Origin: Hoyosella levis
GTDB lineage: Bacteria > Actinomycetota > Actinomycetes > Mycobacteriales > Mycobacteriaceae
Assembly (NCBI RefSeq): GCF_026008515.1
Contig: NZ_BQYM01000004.1
Coordinates: forward strand, 62,001 to 126,000
Direction: 5' to 3'
Length of the DNA stretch: 64,000 nt
This document shows, piece after piece, positions 17,361 to 25,905 of this stretch. The notes under the pieces were generated by a model that had not been told where the DNA came from, did not search any database, and saw nothing but the letters and a program-made list of their open reading frames with translations. A program made the position numbers and the translations under genes. Position 1 is the first letter of the stretch; each line of letters opens with the position of its first letter.

Positions 17361-17477
17361 TCAGGAGGCGAAGCCGCCCTCCGCGCCGCCACCGCCGCCG
17401 AGGAAGGCGGAGAAGAAGTCGGTGACGAACGAGAACATGGTTTCCGCGCCGCCGCCGAGAAGAAGTTCAATGGACAT
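17361..17477 (-). CDS. 38-residue hydrophobic Gly-rich peptide
   Basis: The peptide starts MSIELLLGGGAETMF, continues with a Phe-rich segment (DFFSAFLGGGGG) and ends in GGFAS. A near-perfect ribosome-binding site GGAGGAATCGC precedes the ATG, an AT-rich promoter-like region lies upstream, and an intrinsic terminator follows, so this is an independent transcription unit. It has no signal peptide. The size and composition recall the short PorA/PorH pore peptides of corynebacteria, which also lack signals, but there is no recognisable homology; a leader or toxin peptide is possible. Existence is well supported, function is not. Confidence 0.7.
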   Translation of the reverse strand: MSIELLLGGGAETMFSFVTDFFSAFLGGGGGAEGGFAS

Positions 17478-17530
17478 GCGATTCCTCCATAGATTGTGGT
17501 ACGTGAGCTTGCCTTCAGGCCTGCAGAACC

Positions 17531-17543
17531 TCTAATGATTAGA
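17531..17543. promoter_or_regulatory. Small palindrome upstream of the peptide gene
   Basis: TCTAATGATTAGA is a perfect 13-base palindrome in an AT-rich stretch 54-66 bases before the peptide start, where a promoter or operator would lie. Confidence 0.35.
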
Positions 17544-17678
17544 GCACACCGGAAAGCATGTTTCGAGAAATAGAATAATCAAACGCGTACATTTTAAATG
17601 ATCCCAATCATCGGGCTCGCGCACCACTATTTGGGAATGGTCGCATCCTTGTCCCCCAGCGCGGCCAGGGCCACCACC

Positions 17679-19445
17679 TCACCCCCACCGCTCGGCGTCA
17701 CGGTCGCGCACCATGCCGAACCGCTCGGGCACGTGCATGCGCGCGAGCACCGCAGCGACATCGTCGCGCACCGAGGCACGGGTGGCGAGACTGACCCCGA
17801 CCATCACGGCGAAGGCCAGCGGGACTGTCCACGCTGCAGGATGCGCGAGGAGAACCGCTCCCCAGCCCGTGCCCGCGCCGCCGCGCGCCACCACGACGAG
17901 CACGGCCGCGAGGCTCGTGGTTCCCCCCGCGACGAGACCTGCCACAGCCCCGGCCACCGTCAGCCCGCGCCACCAGATGCCGAGGAGCAGCAGGGGCGCG
18001 AATGTCGAGGCTGCGACGGCGAAGACCATCCCGATGGATTGGGAGATGTCGAGGCGCGTTCCCGCGAGGGCGAGGCCCATCACCACGATCCCGGCCGCGA
18101 ACGCACTGATCCGGAAATCCCGGACGGAGCCCCGGAGCACATCGGTGGAGATGACGCCCGCCGCGCACACGAGCAGCCCGGAGGCAGTGGAAAGGAACGC
18201 GGCGATCGCGCCCGCAGCCACGAGCGCGGCCAGCATTTGCCCGCCGATCCCGTCGAACACCGCGGTGGGCAGGAGCAGTACCGTGGCGTCGGTGGCGCCG
18301 GTGAGCAGCACCTGGGGCACATAGGTGCGGGAGAGCGCGCCGAGCAGCACGGGGAACAGGTAGAAGACCGAGAGCATGGCGATGACGATCAGGCTGGTCC
18401 AGCGGGCGAGGCTGCCGGTGCGGTTGGTGTAGAAGCGCACTAGCACATGGGGCAGCCCGAGCGTGCCGAGGAAGATCGCCAGGATCACCGAGTACACCTC
18501 GTACAGCGCGAGCCCGGCACCCTCGCCATCGCTAGCGCCCAGCCCGGAGCCGGGGCGCAGCCAGTCGTCCGCGCTGCCGGGGATCCCGGCGATCGTGGGC
18601 ATCGCCTCGCCTGCCCGCAGGCGCAGTTCCGTGCCCTCGCCGAGCTCGTGGCGGCCAGCATCCAGCGCGACGGCGCCGTCGACCGCCACGCCGTCGACCT
18701 GGCCCGTCACGTCGAGCACGGTGGACGCCTCGATCTCTACGAGAACGCCGTCCGCGATGGTCACGGTGAGATCGCTCGGGGCGCGGGGCGGCATCGGCTC
18801 CCCCACCGGCTGCGGGGCGGCCAGGAAGTGCATGCCGATAGCCAGTGCCGGGATCGCGATGGCGGTGAGCTTCAGCCAGTACTGGAATGCCTGCACGAAC
18901 GTGATCGACCGCATGCCCCCGGCGATCACGTTGGCCATCACGATTCCCGCCACCGCGACCACGCCCACCCATTCGGGCACGCCCAGCATGATGCGCAGCG
19001 CGAGCCCCGCCCCGTGGAACTGCGGCACCATGTACAGGCCCACGATCAGCACGACGAGAATCATCGCGAGCAGGCGCAGCCGCGCGGAGCCAAGCCGGAA
19101 CTCCGCGAAGTCCGGCACGGTGTAGGCGCCGGAGCGTCGCAGTGGCGCGGCCACCAGCATCAGCAGGAACAGGTAGCCGGCGGTGAAGCCCACCGGATAC
19201 CACAGGGCATCAGCACCGTGCTTGGCGATCAAGCCAGCCACGCCGAGGAACGATGCGGCCGAGAGGTACTCGCCAGAGATCGCCGCGGCATTCGTGCGTG
19301 GCCCCACGCTGCGCGCCGCCACCAGGAAGTCAGACGTCGTGCGCGCGAGCCGCACACCGAACGCGCCGATCACCACGGTGGCGAGGGCGGCGAGCAGCAC
19401 GGCCGCGAGGACGAGCATCGTGCCGACGGAGCCGGTGGCGGGCAT
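17679..19445 (-). CDS. Cation:acetate-type symporter with an inserted external domain
   Basis: 588 residues from the ATG at 19445, 2 bases after the preceding gene's stop. Sodium:solute symporter family with about 13 helices; TTSDFLVAARSV and GEYLSAASFLG near the N-terminus and GLPHVLVRFYTNRTG in the middle are diagnostic. Between helices near residues 220-315 there is a polar insert of about 90 residues rich in Asp/Val strands, probably an external beta domain, which the other symporter has only in short form. Last gene of an operon with a LytS-type kinase and LytTR regulator, so its transport substrate is probably what the kinase senses. Confidence 0.85.
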   Translation of the reverse strand: MPATGSVGTMLVLAAVLLAALATVVIGAFGVRLARTTSDFLVAARSVGPRTNAAAISGEYLSAASFLGVAGLIAKHGADALWYPVGFTAGYLFLLMLVAAPLRRSGAYTVPDFAEFRLGSARLRLLAMILVVLIVGLYMVPQFHGAGLALRIMLGVPEWVGVVAVAGIVMANVIAGGMRSITFVQAFQYWLKLTAIAIPALAIGMHFLAAPQPVGEPMPPRAPSDLTVTIADGVLVEIEASTVLDVTGQVDGVAVDGAVALDAGRHELGEGTELRLRAGEAMPTIAGIPGSADDWLRPGSGLGASDGEGAGLALYEVYSVILAIFLGTLGLPHVLVRFYTNRTGSLARWTSLIVIAMLSVFYLFPVLLGALSRTYVPQVLLTGATDATVLLLPTAVFDGIGGQMLAALVAAGAIAAFLSTASGLLVCAAGVISTDVLRGSVRDFRISAFAAGIVVMGLALAGTRLDISQSIGMVFAVAASTFAPLLLLGIWWRGLTVAGAVAGLVAGGTTSLAAVLVVVARGGAGTGWGAVLLAHPAAWTVPLAFAVMVGVSLATRASVRDDVAAVLARMHVPERFGMVRDRDAERWG

Positions 19446-19447
19446 GG

Positions 19448-19813
19448 TCAGTCGTCGACCAGTTCGCTGAAGCGCTGCTCGTTGCGCTCGGCCTGCCTCA
19501 GGTACAGCCAGCCCACGCCCAGCAGCAACGGATAGACCGCCCCGGCAAGCAGCAGCCATGGCAGCAGCACGCCGCCCACAGTTACCGCGGCGAGGCCAGG
19601 CACCAGCACGAACGCGGCGGGCAGCACCAGCACGCACGCGAGCACGAGGGCGGCCATCCGCAGCGCGAGGCGTCGTTGCGTGGTCATCAGTCCGCGCACG
19701 AGCACATCCCCCACCGCCGTGCTCTCGGTGAGCTCGACGCGGGTTCGCACGGGTCGAGCACCGGCCCGGGCAGAGAGCACCACGCGCTCGCGCTGGGGCC
19801 GCGGCCGCGTCAT
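19448..19813 (-). CDS. Small two-helix membrane protein, symporter accessory subunit
   Basis: 121 residues from the ATG at 19813, which overlaps the regulator stop (ATGA). A basic N-terminal region of about 50 residues is followed by two hydrophobic helices (about 52-72 and 77-98) and LRQAERNEQRFSELVDD. Position and topology match the small DUF485-type partner of ActP-like symporters, although the DUF485 sequence signature is weak. Confidence 0.7.
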   Translation of the reverse strand: MTRPRPQRERVVLSARAGARPVRTRVELTESTAVGDVLVRGLMTTQRRLALRMAALVLACVLVLPAAFVLVPGLAAVTVGGVLLPWLLLAGAVYPLLLGVGWLYLRQAERNEQRFSELVDD

Positions 19814-20619
19814 CGGTCCTGCCAGGACTGCTTGTGACTGCGCACGAGCAGATCCTTGAGCGCGCGCGTGTGGCGACGGCTCACTGGCAGCTCCACGGGC
19901 CGGAGGTCGCGCTCGCCCCGCAACGCAACGACATACCCGCTGCCCACCGACCTCAACCCGGTGACCAGCCGCAGTGATACGAGGTAGGAGCGGTGCACCC
20001 GCACGAACCCGGCGGCGGCCCATCGCTCCTCCAGCGCGCTGATGGGGATGCGCACGAGGTGGGAGCCGCCGGTGGTGTGCAGGCGGGCGTAGTCGCCGTC
20101 GGCCTCGACCCAGCCGACCGAGGAACGTCGAACAAGGGTAGTGGTCCCGCCTAGCTCGACGGGGATGACCTCATCGGACGGCGTGGCCGCGCGCGGTGGA
20201 ACGGCGGCATGCTGCGCCTGGCGGGCCCGTTGCTCCAGGATCCGGTCGATGGCCTGCACGAGCCGGGGCACACGGATCGGCTTCAGCAGGTAATCCACCG
20301 CACCGATGTCGAACGCGTCGACGGCGCGGTCCTCGTGCGCGGTCACGAAGACCACGAACGGGGGCTGCTTGAACTCGCTGATGATTCCCGCGAGCTCCAC
20401 CCCGTCGAGCCCGGGCATGCGGATATCGCTGAACACGGCATCCACCCGCTCGGTCCGCAGCAGCCGCAGCGCGGTGGTGGCATCCCGGGCAGCGTGAACA
20501 GTGCCGATATGAGGCTGGGCACTGAGCAGGTAAACGATTTCATCGAGCGCGGGTGCCTCATCGTCCACGGCCAGCACGGTCAGCGGCGCCGCATCGGTGG
20601 TCGTCATGCGATCCATCAT
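19810..20619 (-). CDS. LytTR-family response regulator
   Basis: 269 residues. The receiver domain (about 13-130) has the acidic pair AVDDE, phosphorylation site Asp65 in FSDIRMPG, and conserved Lys in LLKP. The C-terminal LytTR DNA-binding domain (about 150-265) shows VEADGDYARLHT and FVRVHRSYLVSL. The start overlaps the kinase stop (ATGA), and its own stop overlaps the next gene. Known relatives (BtsR, YpdB, LytR) control pyruvate or lactate transporters, which fits the symporter two genes downstream. Confidence 0.9.
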   Translation of the reverse strand: MMDRMTTTDAAPLTVLAVDDEAPALDEIVYLLSAQPHIGTVHAARDATTALRLLRTERVDAVFSDIRMPGLDGVELAGIISEFKQPPFVVFVTAHEDRAVDAFDIGAVDYLLKPIRVPRLVQAIDRILEQRARQAQHAAVPPRAATPSDEVIPVELGGTTTLVRRSSVGWVEADGDYARLHTTGGSHLVRIPISALEERWAAAGFVRVHRSYLVSLRLVTGLRSVGSGYVVALRGERDLRPVELPVSRRHTRALKDLLVRSHKQSWQDR

Positions 20620-21800
20620 GCCCGCACCCCGGGACGGAATTTGGGAAGTCGCAGAATCACTTTGGTGCCCGCGCCCGGTGCTGTTTCCACGATGATCCCG
20701 TACTCGTCGCCGAACACTTGCCGCATGCGCTCATCGACATTGTTGAGGCCCACATGGATATCGGCGGGGTCATGGTCGAGCTCCCCCGACCGCAACCGCT
20801 GCGGATCCATGCCCGCGCCGTCGTCCTCGATCGTCAGCAGGCATTCCGGGCCCGCATCGGCAGCCGTGATGGTGACGGTGCCGCCACCTTCCTGCCCGGC
20901 GAGGCCATGCCGAACGGCGTTCTCCACGAGCGGCTGCAGCACCAGGAACGGGATCACGATGCCCAGCGTCTCGGGGGCGACGTGCAGGCGGGCGCGCAGG
21001 CGATCACCGAAGCGGGCCTGCTCGAGCGCGAGGTAGCGCTCCACGTTCTGCAGCTCCTCCGCCAGGGTGGTGAACTGCCCCGCCTTGCGGAACGAGTAGC
21101 GCGTGAAGTCCGCGAAATCGAGGATCAGCTCGCGCGCGCGATCGGGATTGGTGCGCACGAACGCGGCAATGGTGGTGAGCGCGTTGTAGATGAAGTGCGG
21201 GCTGATCTGGGCGCGCAGGGCCAGCATCTCGGCGTGGGCCAGCCGCTCGCGGGAGGCATCGAGCTCGGCGAGCGCGAGCTGGCTCTCCACATAGCGGCCC
21301 ACCTCGGTCAGCGTGCGCAGGAGGCCAGGGGTGGGGCTGGCGCGCAGGACAGCGACGAGCACACCGATGCACGCGCGATCATCGCTGGCGCCATCGGAGA
21401 ACAACGGCTGGCACACCACCGCGCGCGCAAGGCCGTCGCGAGGGTCCGCGAGGTGCTGCCGCCCCGTGCGGGCGCTAGCGGCAGCGGCGTCGAGCAGCGC
21501 TTGGCGGGAGATGCCAGCGGCGTCCCCGTCGAGCGCGAGCAACGTGCCGTGCGCATCACACAGCGCGACGGCCCGGGCATCGATGAGCTCCCGCAGATAG
21601 GGCGCGGCATCGGCGGCGCTCTTCTCCGTGAGCCCACCGGTGAGCGCGCGGGCCGCGGCCCCGGCGGTGGCCAGCGCGGCATGCACGGCACGCTCGGCCG
21701 GGGTGGTGAATCCAGCGCGGGATCGAAGCCAGGCGGCGATCGCCAGGACCGCGACAACGGCCAGCCCGACGGTGACGAGCACCGCCACGATGGAGGACAT
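20616..21800 (-). CDS. LytS/YehU-type sensor histidine kinase
   Basis: 394 residues. One N-terminal membrane helix (about 4-25), a GAF-like region (about 60-160), then the His_kinase family core with H-box ISPHFIYNAL (His202) and the ATPase N-box PLVENAVRHGL with DDGAGM. Unlike LytS and BtsS it has a single membrane span rather than a multi-helix 5TM domain, so the signal is probably read by the cytoplasmic GAF-like region. First gene of the operon; it faces the divergent Pro/Gly-rich membrane protein gene. Confidence 0.88.
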   Translation of the reverse strand: MSSIVAVLVTVGLAVVAVLAIAAWLRSRAGFTTPAERAVHAALATAGAAARALTGGLTEKSAADAAPYLRELIDARAVALCDAHGTLLALDGDAAGISRQALLDAAAASARTGRQHLADPRDGLARAVVCQPLFSDGASDDRACIGVLVAVLRASPTPGLLRTLTEVGRYVESQLALAELDASRERLAHAEMLALRAQISPHFIYNALTTIAAFVRTNPDRARELILDFADFTRYSFRKAGQFTTLAEELQNVERYLALEQARFGDRLRARLHVAPETLGIVIPFLVLQPLVENAVRHGLAGQEGGGTVTITAADAGPECLLTIEDDGAGMDPQRLRSGELDHDPADIHVGLNNVDERMRQVFGDEYGIIVETAPGAGTKVILRLPKFRPGVRA

Positions 21801-21924
21801 GCCTGCCAGTCTGCCGATCCGGTGCCGACTTGTGATGCAAACGGTGTCGTTCGTGTTGCTGTGAGTCCCGACGTTGACCAGACTCTAGTGCAATGCCCGG
21901 ATCGACCGACGCAAGGAGCACCGC

Positions 21925-22809
21925 ATGACGCAGTACCCGCCGCCCCCGCCCGGGAGCAACCCCTGGGGCAACGAGCCCCAGGACAACGATCCGCAGAACA
22001 ACGATCCCCAGGGCAACGATCCCTACGGCAATGGCCCTCAGGGAACCGGCCCCCAGGGCGACAACCCCTACGGCGGCTACCCGCCACCACCGCCGATCGG
22101 AGGCGACAGCGGCGCCGGCTACCCGCCACCGCCCCCGATGGGCGGCCAGGGCTACGGCTACAACCCCCAGGGCGGCTACCCCGCGGGTGGAGCCGGAGGC
22201 TTCGATGTGATGGAGGCCGGTCGCTGGGCATGGAGCCGCTTCGCCGACAACGCCCCTGTATGGCTCGGCTTCGTCGCCATCCTCGCGGTACTGCAGATCG
22301 TTAACTTCGTCGCCGGGCTGGGCCAGGACCAGGGCTCCATCGGGGTCTCGCTACTCACCTTCCTCGTCGGTGTCGCGGGAACCGTGATCGGCTGGATGAT
22401 GCTGCGAGGGGCCCTGCTCACGGCTGATGGCCGCAAGCCCGCCTTTGGCGAGTTCGCGCAGCTCAACAACATCCTCCACGTGGTGCTGGCCTCGATCCTC
22501 GTCAGCATCATGGTGGGGATCGGGCTCATCCTGCTGATCCTCCCTGGCCTGGTGATCGCCTTCCTCGCCATGTTCACGATCCACTCCGCGCTCGACAACA
22601 ACATGGACGTAATCAGCGCGATCAAGAACTCGTTCTCGCTGGTGTCCTCGAACGTCGGCCAGGCGCTGCTGCTGGTCCTCGCGTTCATCGTGCTGGGCAT
22701 CCTCACGCTGATCACCTGTGGACTCGGCGCCTTCGTCACGATCCCCCTGGGCACGATGATGTCGGCGTATGCCTTCCGTACGTTCTCGGGTCGCCAGCCG
22801 GTACAGTAA
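21925..22809 (+). CDS. Pro/Gly-rich multi-span membrane protein
   Basis: 294 residues; AAGGAGC lies 8 bases before the ATG. Residues 1-95 are low-complexity, with NDPQ/NGPQ repeats and PPPPP-GG blocks. Residues 100-290 form about five hydrophobic helices with the LILPGLVIAFLAMF and NSFSLVSSNVGQ segments of the glycerophosphodiesterase membrane-domain-like family; M. tuberculosis Rv2560 looks similar. No catalytic domain is present. A paralogue follows immediately. Role unknown, probably envelope-related. Confidence 0.78.
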   Translation: MTQYPPPPPGSNPWGNEPQDNDPQNNDPQGNDPYGNGPQGTGPQGDNPYGGYPPPPPIGGDSGAGYPPPPPMGGQGYGYNPQGGYPAGGAGGFDVMEAGRWAWSRFADNAPVWLGFVAILAVLQIVNFVAGLGQDQGSIGVSLLTFLVGVAGTVIGWMMLRGALLTADGRKPAFGEFAQLNNILHVVLASILVSIMVGIGLILLILPGLVIAFLAMFTIHSALDNNMDVISAIKNSFSLVSSNVGQALLLVLAFIVLGILTLITCGLGAFVTIPLGTMMSAYAFRTFSGRQPVQ

Positions 22810-22827
22810 TTCCTATCCGGGACCTCC

Positions 22828-22863
22828 ATGCTGGCGCGGGATCTTGTCATCCCGCGCCAGCAT
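22828..22863 (+). terminator. Intrinsic terminator between the two paralogues
   Basis: A perfect 15-base stem ATGCTGGCGCGGGAT with its complement and a 6-base loop, followed by TCTTTCC. It lies 19 bases after the first stop codon, so the second paralogue probably has its own promoter. Confidence 0.85.
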
Positions 22864-22969
22864 TCTTTCCGCCACTACGGTGGTGGCAAGAGACCATGCT
22901 CGCCCTCACGGCCTGCGAGGCGACGCGTGTGCCCGCCCGCCTCAGCGGACGACCGAAGGAACAGGATCC

Positions 22970-23863
22970 ATGACGAACGACTTCCCCGGTGACAGCCCGT
23001 CCTCGAGCGGGGAGGGCTTCCCGGCACCCGAGAACATCCCCCAGCCGGGCGCCACACCCACGCCGGGGGGCTACCCGCACCAGGGCGAGTACCCGCCACC
23101 GGGTGGCTACCGCGGCGAGGGCCTGCAACCGCCACCGGGCTCCTACCCGCCCGCTGACGATGCGCCGGTGCAGTACGGAGTGTCGTCGGGCCATCGGCAT
23201 TTCCCGTCCCTCCGGCGCAGCGACGCCGAGACCCCGTTCCGGATCCGCCAGCTGCTGAAGCTCTCCTGGCGGCGCTTCGTCGCCAACGCCGGGGCCTGGC
23301 TCGGTTTTGTGGTGCTCGCCATCATCGTGACCGGCCTGGTGGCGTTCCCCCTGTCGCTGGTGTTCTACGCCCCGCTGGAGAGCACCACGGCCGGCCCGAT
23401 CCTGGCGGTCTCCCTCGCTGCTGCGGGCACGGCGCTCTTCGTGCTGCTCGGCATCCTGGTGCAGGCCGCCATGGTCAACGGCGCGCTCGCGGAGAGCTCG
23501 GGGCAGCGGCCATCCCTGCGCGAGTTCGTGCGGATCCCGAACCTGGCGCAGGTCGTGCTCACCGCGATCCTGGTCACCGCGATGACGTTCCTCGGCACGC
23601 TGCTGTGCATCGTTCCTGGCCTGCTCGCGGCGTTCTTCAGCATGTTCGCCGTGCACTACGTGATCGACCGGGGCGAATCCGCAGTGGACGCGATCCGATC
23701 GAGCTGGCGGACCGTGGGCGCGAACGTCGGGCCACTGCTGATCCTCACCCTCGTCCTCTACGTCATCACCGTCGCCGGCGTGGTGACGATCATCGGCATG
23801 CTGGTGGTCGTGCCGTTCTCGATGATCGCCGTCGCGCAGGCCTACCGCACCGTCGCGCGCTGA
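22970..23863 (+). CDS. Second Pro/Gly-rich multi-span membrane protein (paralogue)
   Basis: 297 residues from the ATG at 22970, with GAAGGAACAGG upstream. Same design as its neighbour: a Pro/Gly/Tyr-rich first 75 residues (GGYPHQGEYPPPGGY), then about five helices including LLCIVPGLLAAFFSMFA and SWRTVGANVGP, aligned with the equivalent segments of the first protein. The two arose by tandem duplication but have diverged clearly. Function unknown. Confidence 0.78.
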   Translation: MTNDFPGDSPSSSGEGFPAPENIPQPGATPTPGGYPHQGEYPPPGGYRGEGLQPPPGSYPPADDAPVQYGVSSGHRHFPSLRRSDAETPFRIRQLLKLSWRRFVANAGAWLGFVVLAIIVTGLVAFPLSLVFYAPLESTTAGPILAVSLAAAGTALFVLLGILVQAAMVNGALAESSGQRPSLREFVRIPNLAQVVLTAILVTAMTFLGTLLCIVPGLLAAFFSMFAVHYVIDRGESAVDAIRSSWRTVGANVGPLLILTLVLYVITVAGVVTIIGMLVVVPFSMIAVAQAYRTVAR

Positions 23864-23923
23864 TACCGGGCTAGGCTCCCTACGCCGGGGCTGGGTCGCT
23901 GCCGCCCAGGCTGGGGCGCCCCC

Positions 23924-23983
23924 GGAAGTGTGCGGTTTTGCACCCTCCCAGTCGCGAAACAGGGTGCAAGACTGCACACTTCC
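23924..23983. repeat. Long intergenic palindrome, family G copy 1
   Basis: GGAAGTGTGCGGTTTTGCAC (23924 on) pairs with an arm ending at 23983; 21 of 23 positions match. Four more copies lie at about 32498, 35449, 37565 and 61201. This copy is between two plus-strand genes. Confidence 0.8.
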
Positions 23984-24068
23984 GAGCCCACCGCGCTAGC
24001 CAACCGCGCGCTAGCCACACCCCCAGCCGGGCGCCCCGCCACCTCGAAGCAGCGGTTCGAGTGATTCG

Positions 24069-24089
24069 GTTTGCCGCATTCCGGTAAAC
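24069..24089. promoter_or_regulatory. Short inverted repeat upstream of gluA
   Basis: GTTTGCCG-CATTC-CGGTAAAC has 7 of 8 arm positions matching and lies 62-82 bases before the gluA ATG. A TAGAGT hexamer at 24139-24144 placed 7 bases before the ATG would serve as a -10 for a leaderless transcript, so the inverted repeat would fall upstream of the promoter core. Confidence 0.4.
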
Positions 24090-24150
24090 ATTCCAGACCA
24101 ATTTCGATGATCATCACGCCGGCGCTTCACGTCGCGCCTAGAGTCGGCGC

Positions 24151-24900
24151 ATGACCGATTCTCGCGAACCGCTCGTCGTGCTCGAGAGCGTCAACAAGCA
24201 CTTCGGCGACCTGCACGTGCTGCAGGAAATCAACCTGACTGTCCGGCGCGGCGAGGTCGTTGTGGTCATCGGCCCATCCGGATCCGGGAAGTCCACGCTA
24301 TGCCGTGCCATCAACCGGCTCGAGACGATCGACTCCGGCACCATCACCATTGATGGCAAGCAACTGCCCGAGGAGGGCAAGGAGCTCGCGCGCCTCCGCT
24401 CGGACGTGGGCATGGTGTTCCAGTCGTTCAACCTCTTCGCCCACAAGACCGTGCTCGACAATGTCACCCTCGGCCCCATCAAGGTCCGCAAGATCAACAA
24501 GGCCAAGGCCGTCGAGCGGGCCCGCGAGCTGCTCAAGCGGGTGGGCGTGGACGCGCAGGAGCGGAAGTTCCCCGCGCAGATGTCGGGCGGGCAGCAGCAG
24601 CGCGTCGCGATCGCCCGCTCGCTGGCGATGGACCCGAAGGTGATGCTGTTCGACGAGCCCACCTCCGCGCTCGATCCGGAGATGATCAACGAGGTCCTTG
24701 ACGTCATGACAGCCCTCGCGAAGGAGGGCATGACGATGGTGGTGGTGACGCACGAGATGGGATTCGCGCGCCGCGCCGCCGATCGGGTGGTGTTCATGGC
24801 AGACGGGCAGATCGTGGAGGAGAACACTCCCGAGGAGTTCTTCACCAATCCACGCAGCGACCGCGCCAAGGACTTCCTGTCGAAGATCCTCGCCCACTGA
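24151..24900 (+). CDS. gluA: Amino-acid ABC transporter ATPase (GluA type)
   Basis: 249 residues. ABC signature elements in order: Walker [10 protein letters not shown] near residue 40, Q-loop VFQSFNLF, signature MSGGQQQR, Walker [13 protein letters not shown], and the switch His in VVTHEMGF. The sequence type is the polar amino-acid (glutamate/glutamine) importer class. First gene of a four-gene operon with a binding lipoprotein and two permeases, the same order as gluABCD of C. glutamicum. Confidence 0.92.
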   Translation: MTDSREPLVVLESVNKHFGDLHVLQEINLTVRRGEVVVVIGPSGSGKSTLCRAINRLETIDSGTITIDGKQLPEEGKELARLRSDVGMVFQSFNLFAHKTVLDNVTLGPIKVRKINKAKAVERARELLKRVGVDAQERKFPAQMSGGQQQRVAIARSLAMDPKVMLFDEPTSALDPEMINEVLDVMTALAKEGMTMVVVTHEMGFARRAADRVVFMADGQIVEENTPEEFFTNPRSDRAKDFLSKILAH

Positions 24901-24971
24901 CTCCCGACCGCCCTGACCATCCAAAGCCCTGGCCCCGAAAGCCCTGTCAACGAGAAGCTGGGACATCGCCA

Positions 24972-25859
24972 ATGAATCGTCGAATAGTCGCCGGCGCGGC
25001 GGCACTGATGATGATGCTCACCGCGTGCGGCAGCGTCAGCGGCACTGACATCGAATCCCGCGTGCCCGTGGCCGAGGATCCATCGTTCCCCGAGGGCACC
25101 ACCATGGCCCGCATCGTCGAGGACGGCAAGTTCCGCGTGGGCATCAAGTTCGATCAGCCCGGGTTCGGGCTGCTGCGCCTCGAAGGTGGGTTCACCGGCT
25201 TCGATGTCGAGGTCGCCCAGTTCGTCGCTGCGGGCCTCGGGTTCGAGCCCGAGGAGATCGAGTACTACGAGGCGCCGTCGCAGCGCCGCGAGGAGCTCAT
25301 CGAGTACAACAACGTCGATATGGTCGTCGCCACCTACACGATCAATGATCGACGGCGCGAGCGCATCAGCTTCGCTGGCCCCTACTACTTGGCGGGGCAG
25401 CAGCTCATGGTCGCCGCTGACGATCAACGCATCACGGGGCCCGAAGCATTCCGCGAGTACCCCGACGCGAAGGTCTGCTCGGTCACCGGTTCCACGCCCA
25501 GCCAGACCATCCAGGAGTACCTGGGAAGCAGGGATCAGCTCGTGCTGTTCGACGTGTACTCCAAGTGCGCCGACGCGCTGCGCACGGGGCAGGTCGATGC
25601 GGTCACTACCGACAACGTGATCCTGCTTGGCCTGGTCGCGAAGTCCGACGGTGAGTTCAGGATGGCTGGGCAGCAGTTCACCGATGAGCCGTATGGCATT
25701 GGCATCCCCAAGGGTGATGTCGCGTTCTGCGAGTTCATCAACGAGCAGGTCCGTCTCGCCTACGAGTCCGGCGCGTACACCGAGGCGTGGGAAGCCACTG
25801 CCGGTTCGGTAGAGGGCGCGCAGACCCCCGAGCTCCCGGAGCCAGACCCATGCACCTGA
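24972..25859 (+). CDS. gluB: Glutamate-type substrate-binding lipoprotein
   Basis: 295 residues. Lipobox MLTACGS (Cys at about 18) after a short signal peptide. A type-II periplasmic binding fold follows: FRVGIKFDQPGFG, FTGFDVEVAQF, then YTINDRRRERISFAGPYY, typical of GluB/GlnH glutamate binders. Anchored outside the membrane, it delivers substrate to the GluCD permeases. Located 71 bases after gluA. Confidence 0.92.
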   Translation: MNRRIVAGAAALMMMLTACGSVSGTDIESRVPVAEDPSFPEGTTMARIVEDGKFRVGIKFDQPGFGLLRLEGGFTGFDVEVAQFVAAGLGFEPEEIEYYEAPSQRREELIEYNNVDMVVATYTINDRRRERISFAGPYYLAGQQLMVAADDQRITGPEAFREYPDAKVCSVTGSTPSQTIQEYLGSRDQLVLFDVYSKCADALRTGQVDAVTTDNVILLGLVAKSDGEFRMAGQQFTDEPYGIGIPKGDVAFCEFINEQVRLAYESGAYTEAWEATAGSVEGAQTPELPEPDPCT

Positions 25860-25905
25860 CCTGCTACCGCCCTGAATCCCGCGCGACGATCGGAGGAACG
25901 ATTCG

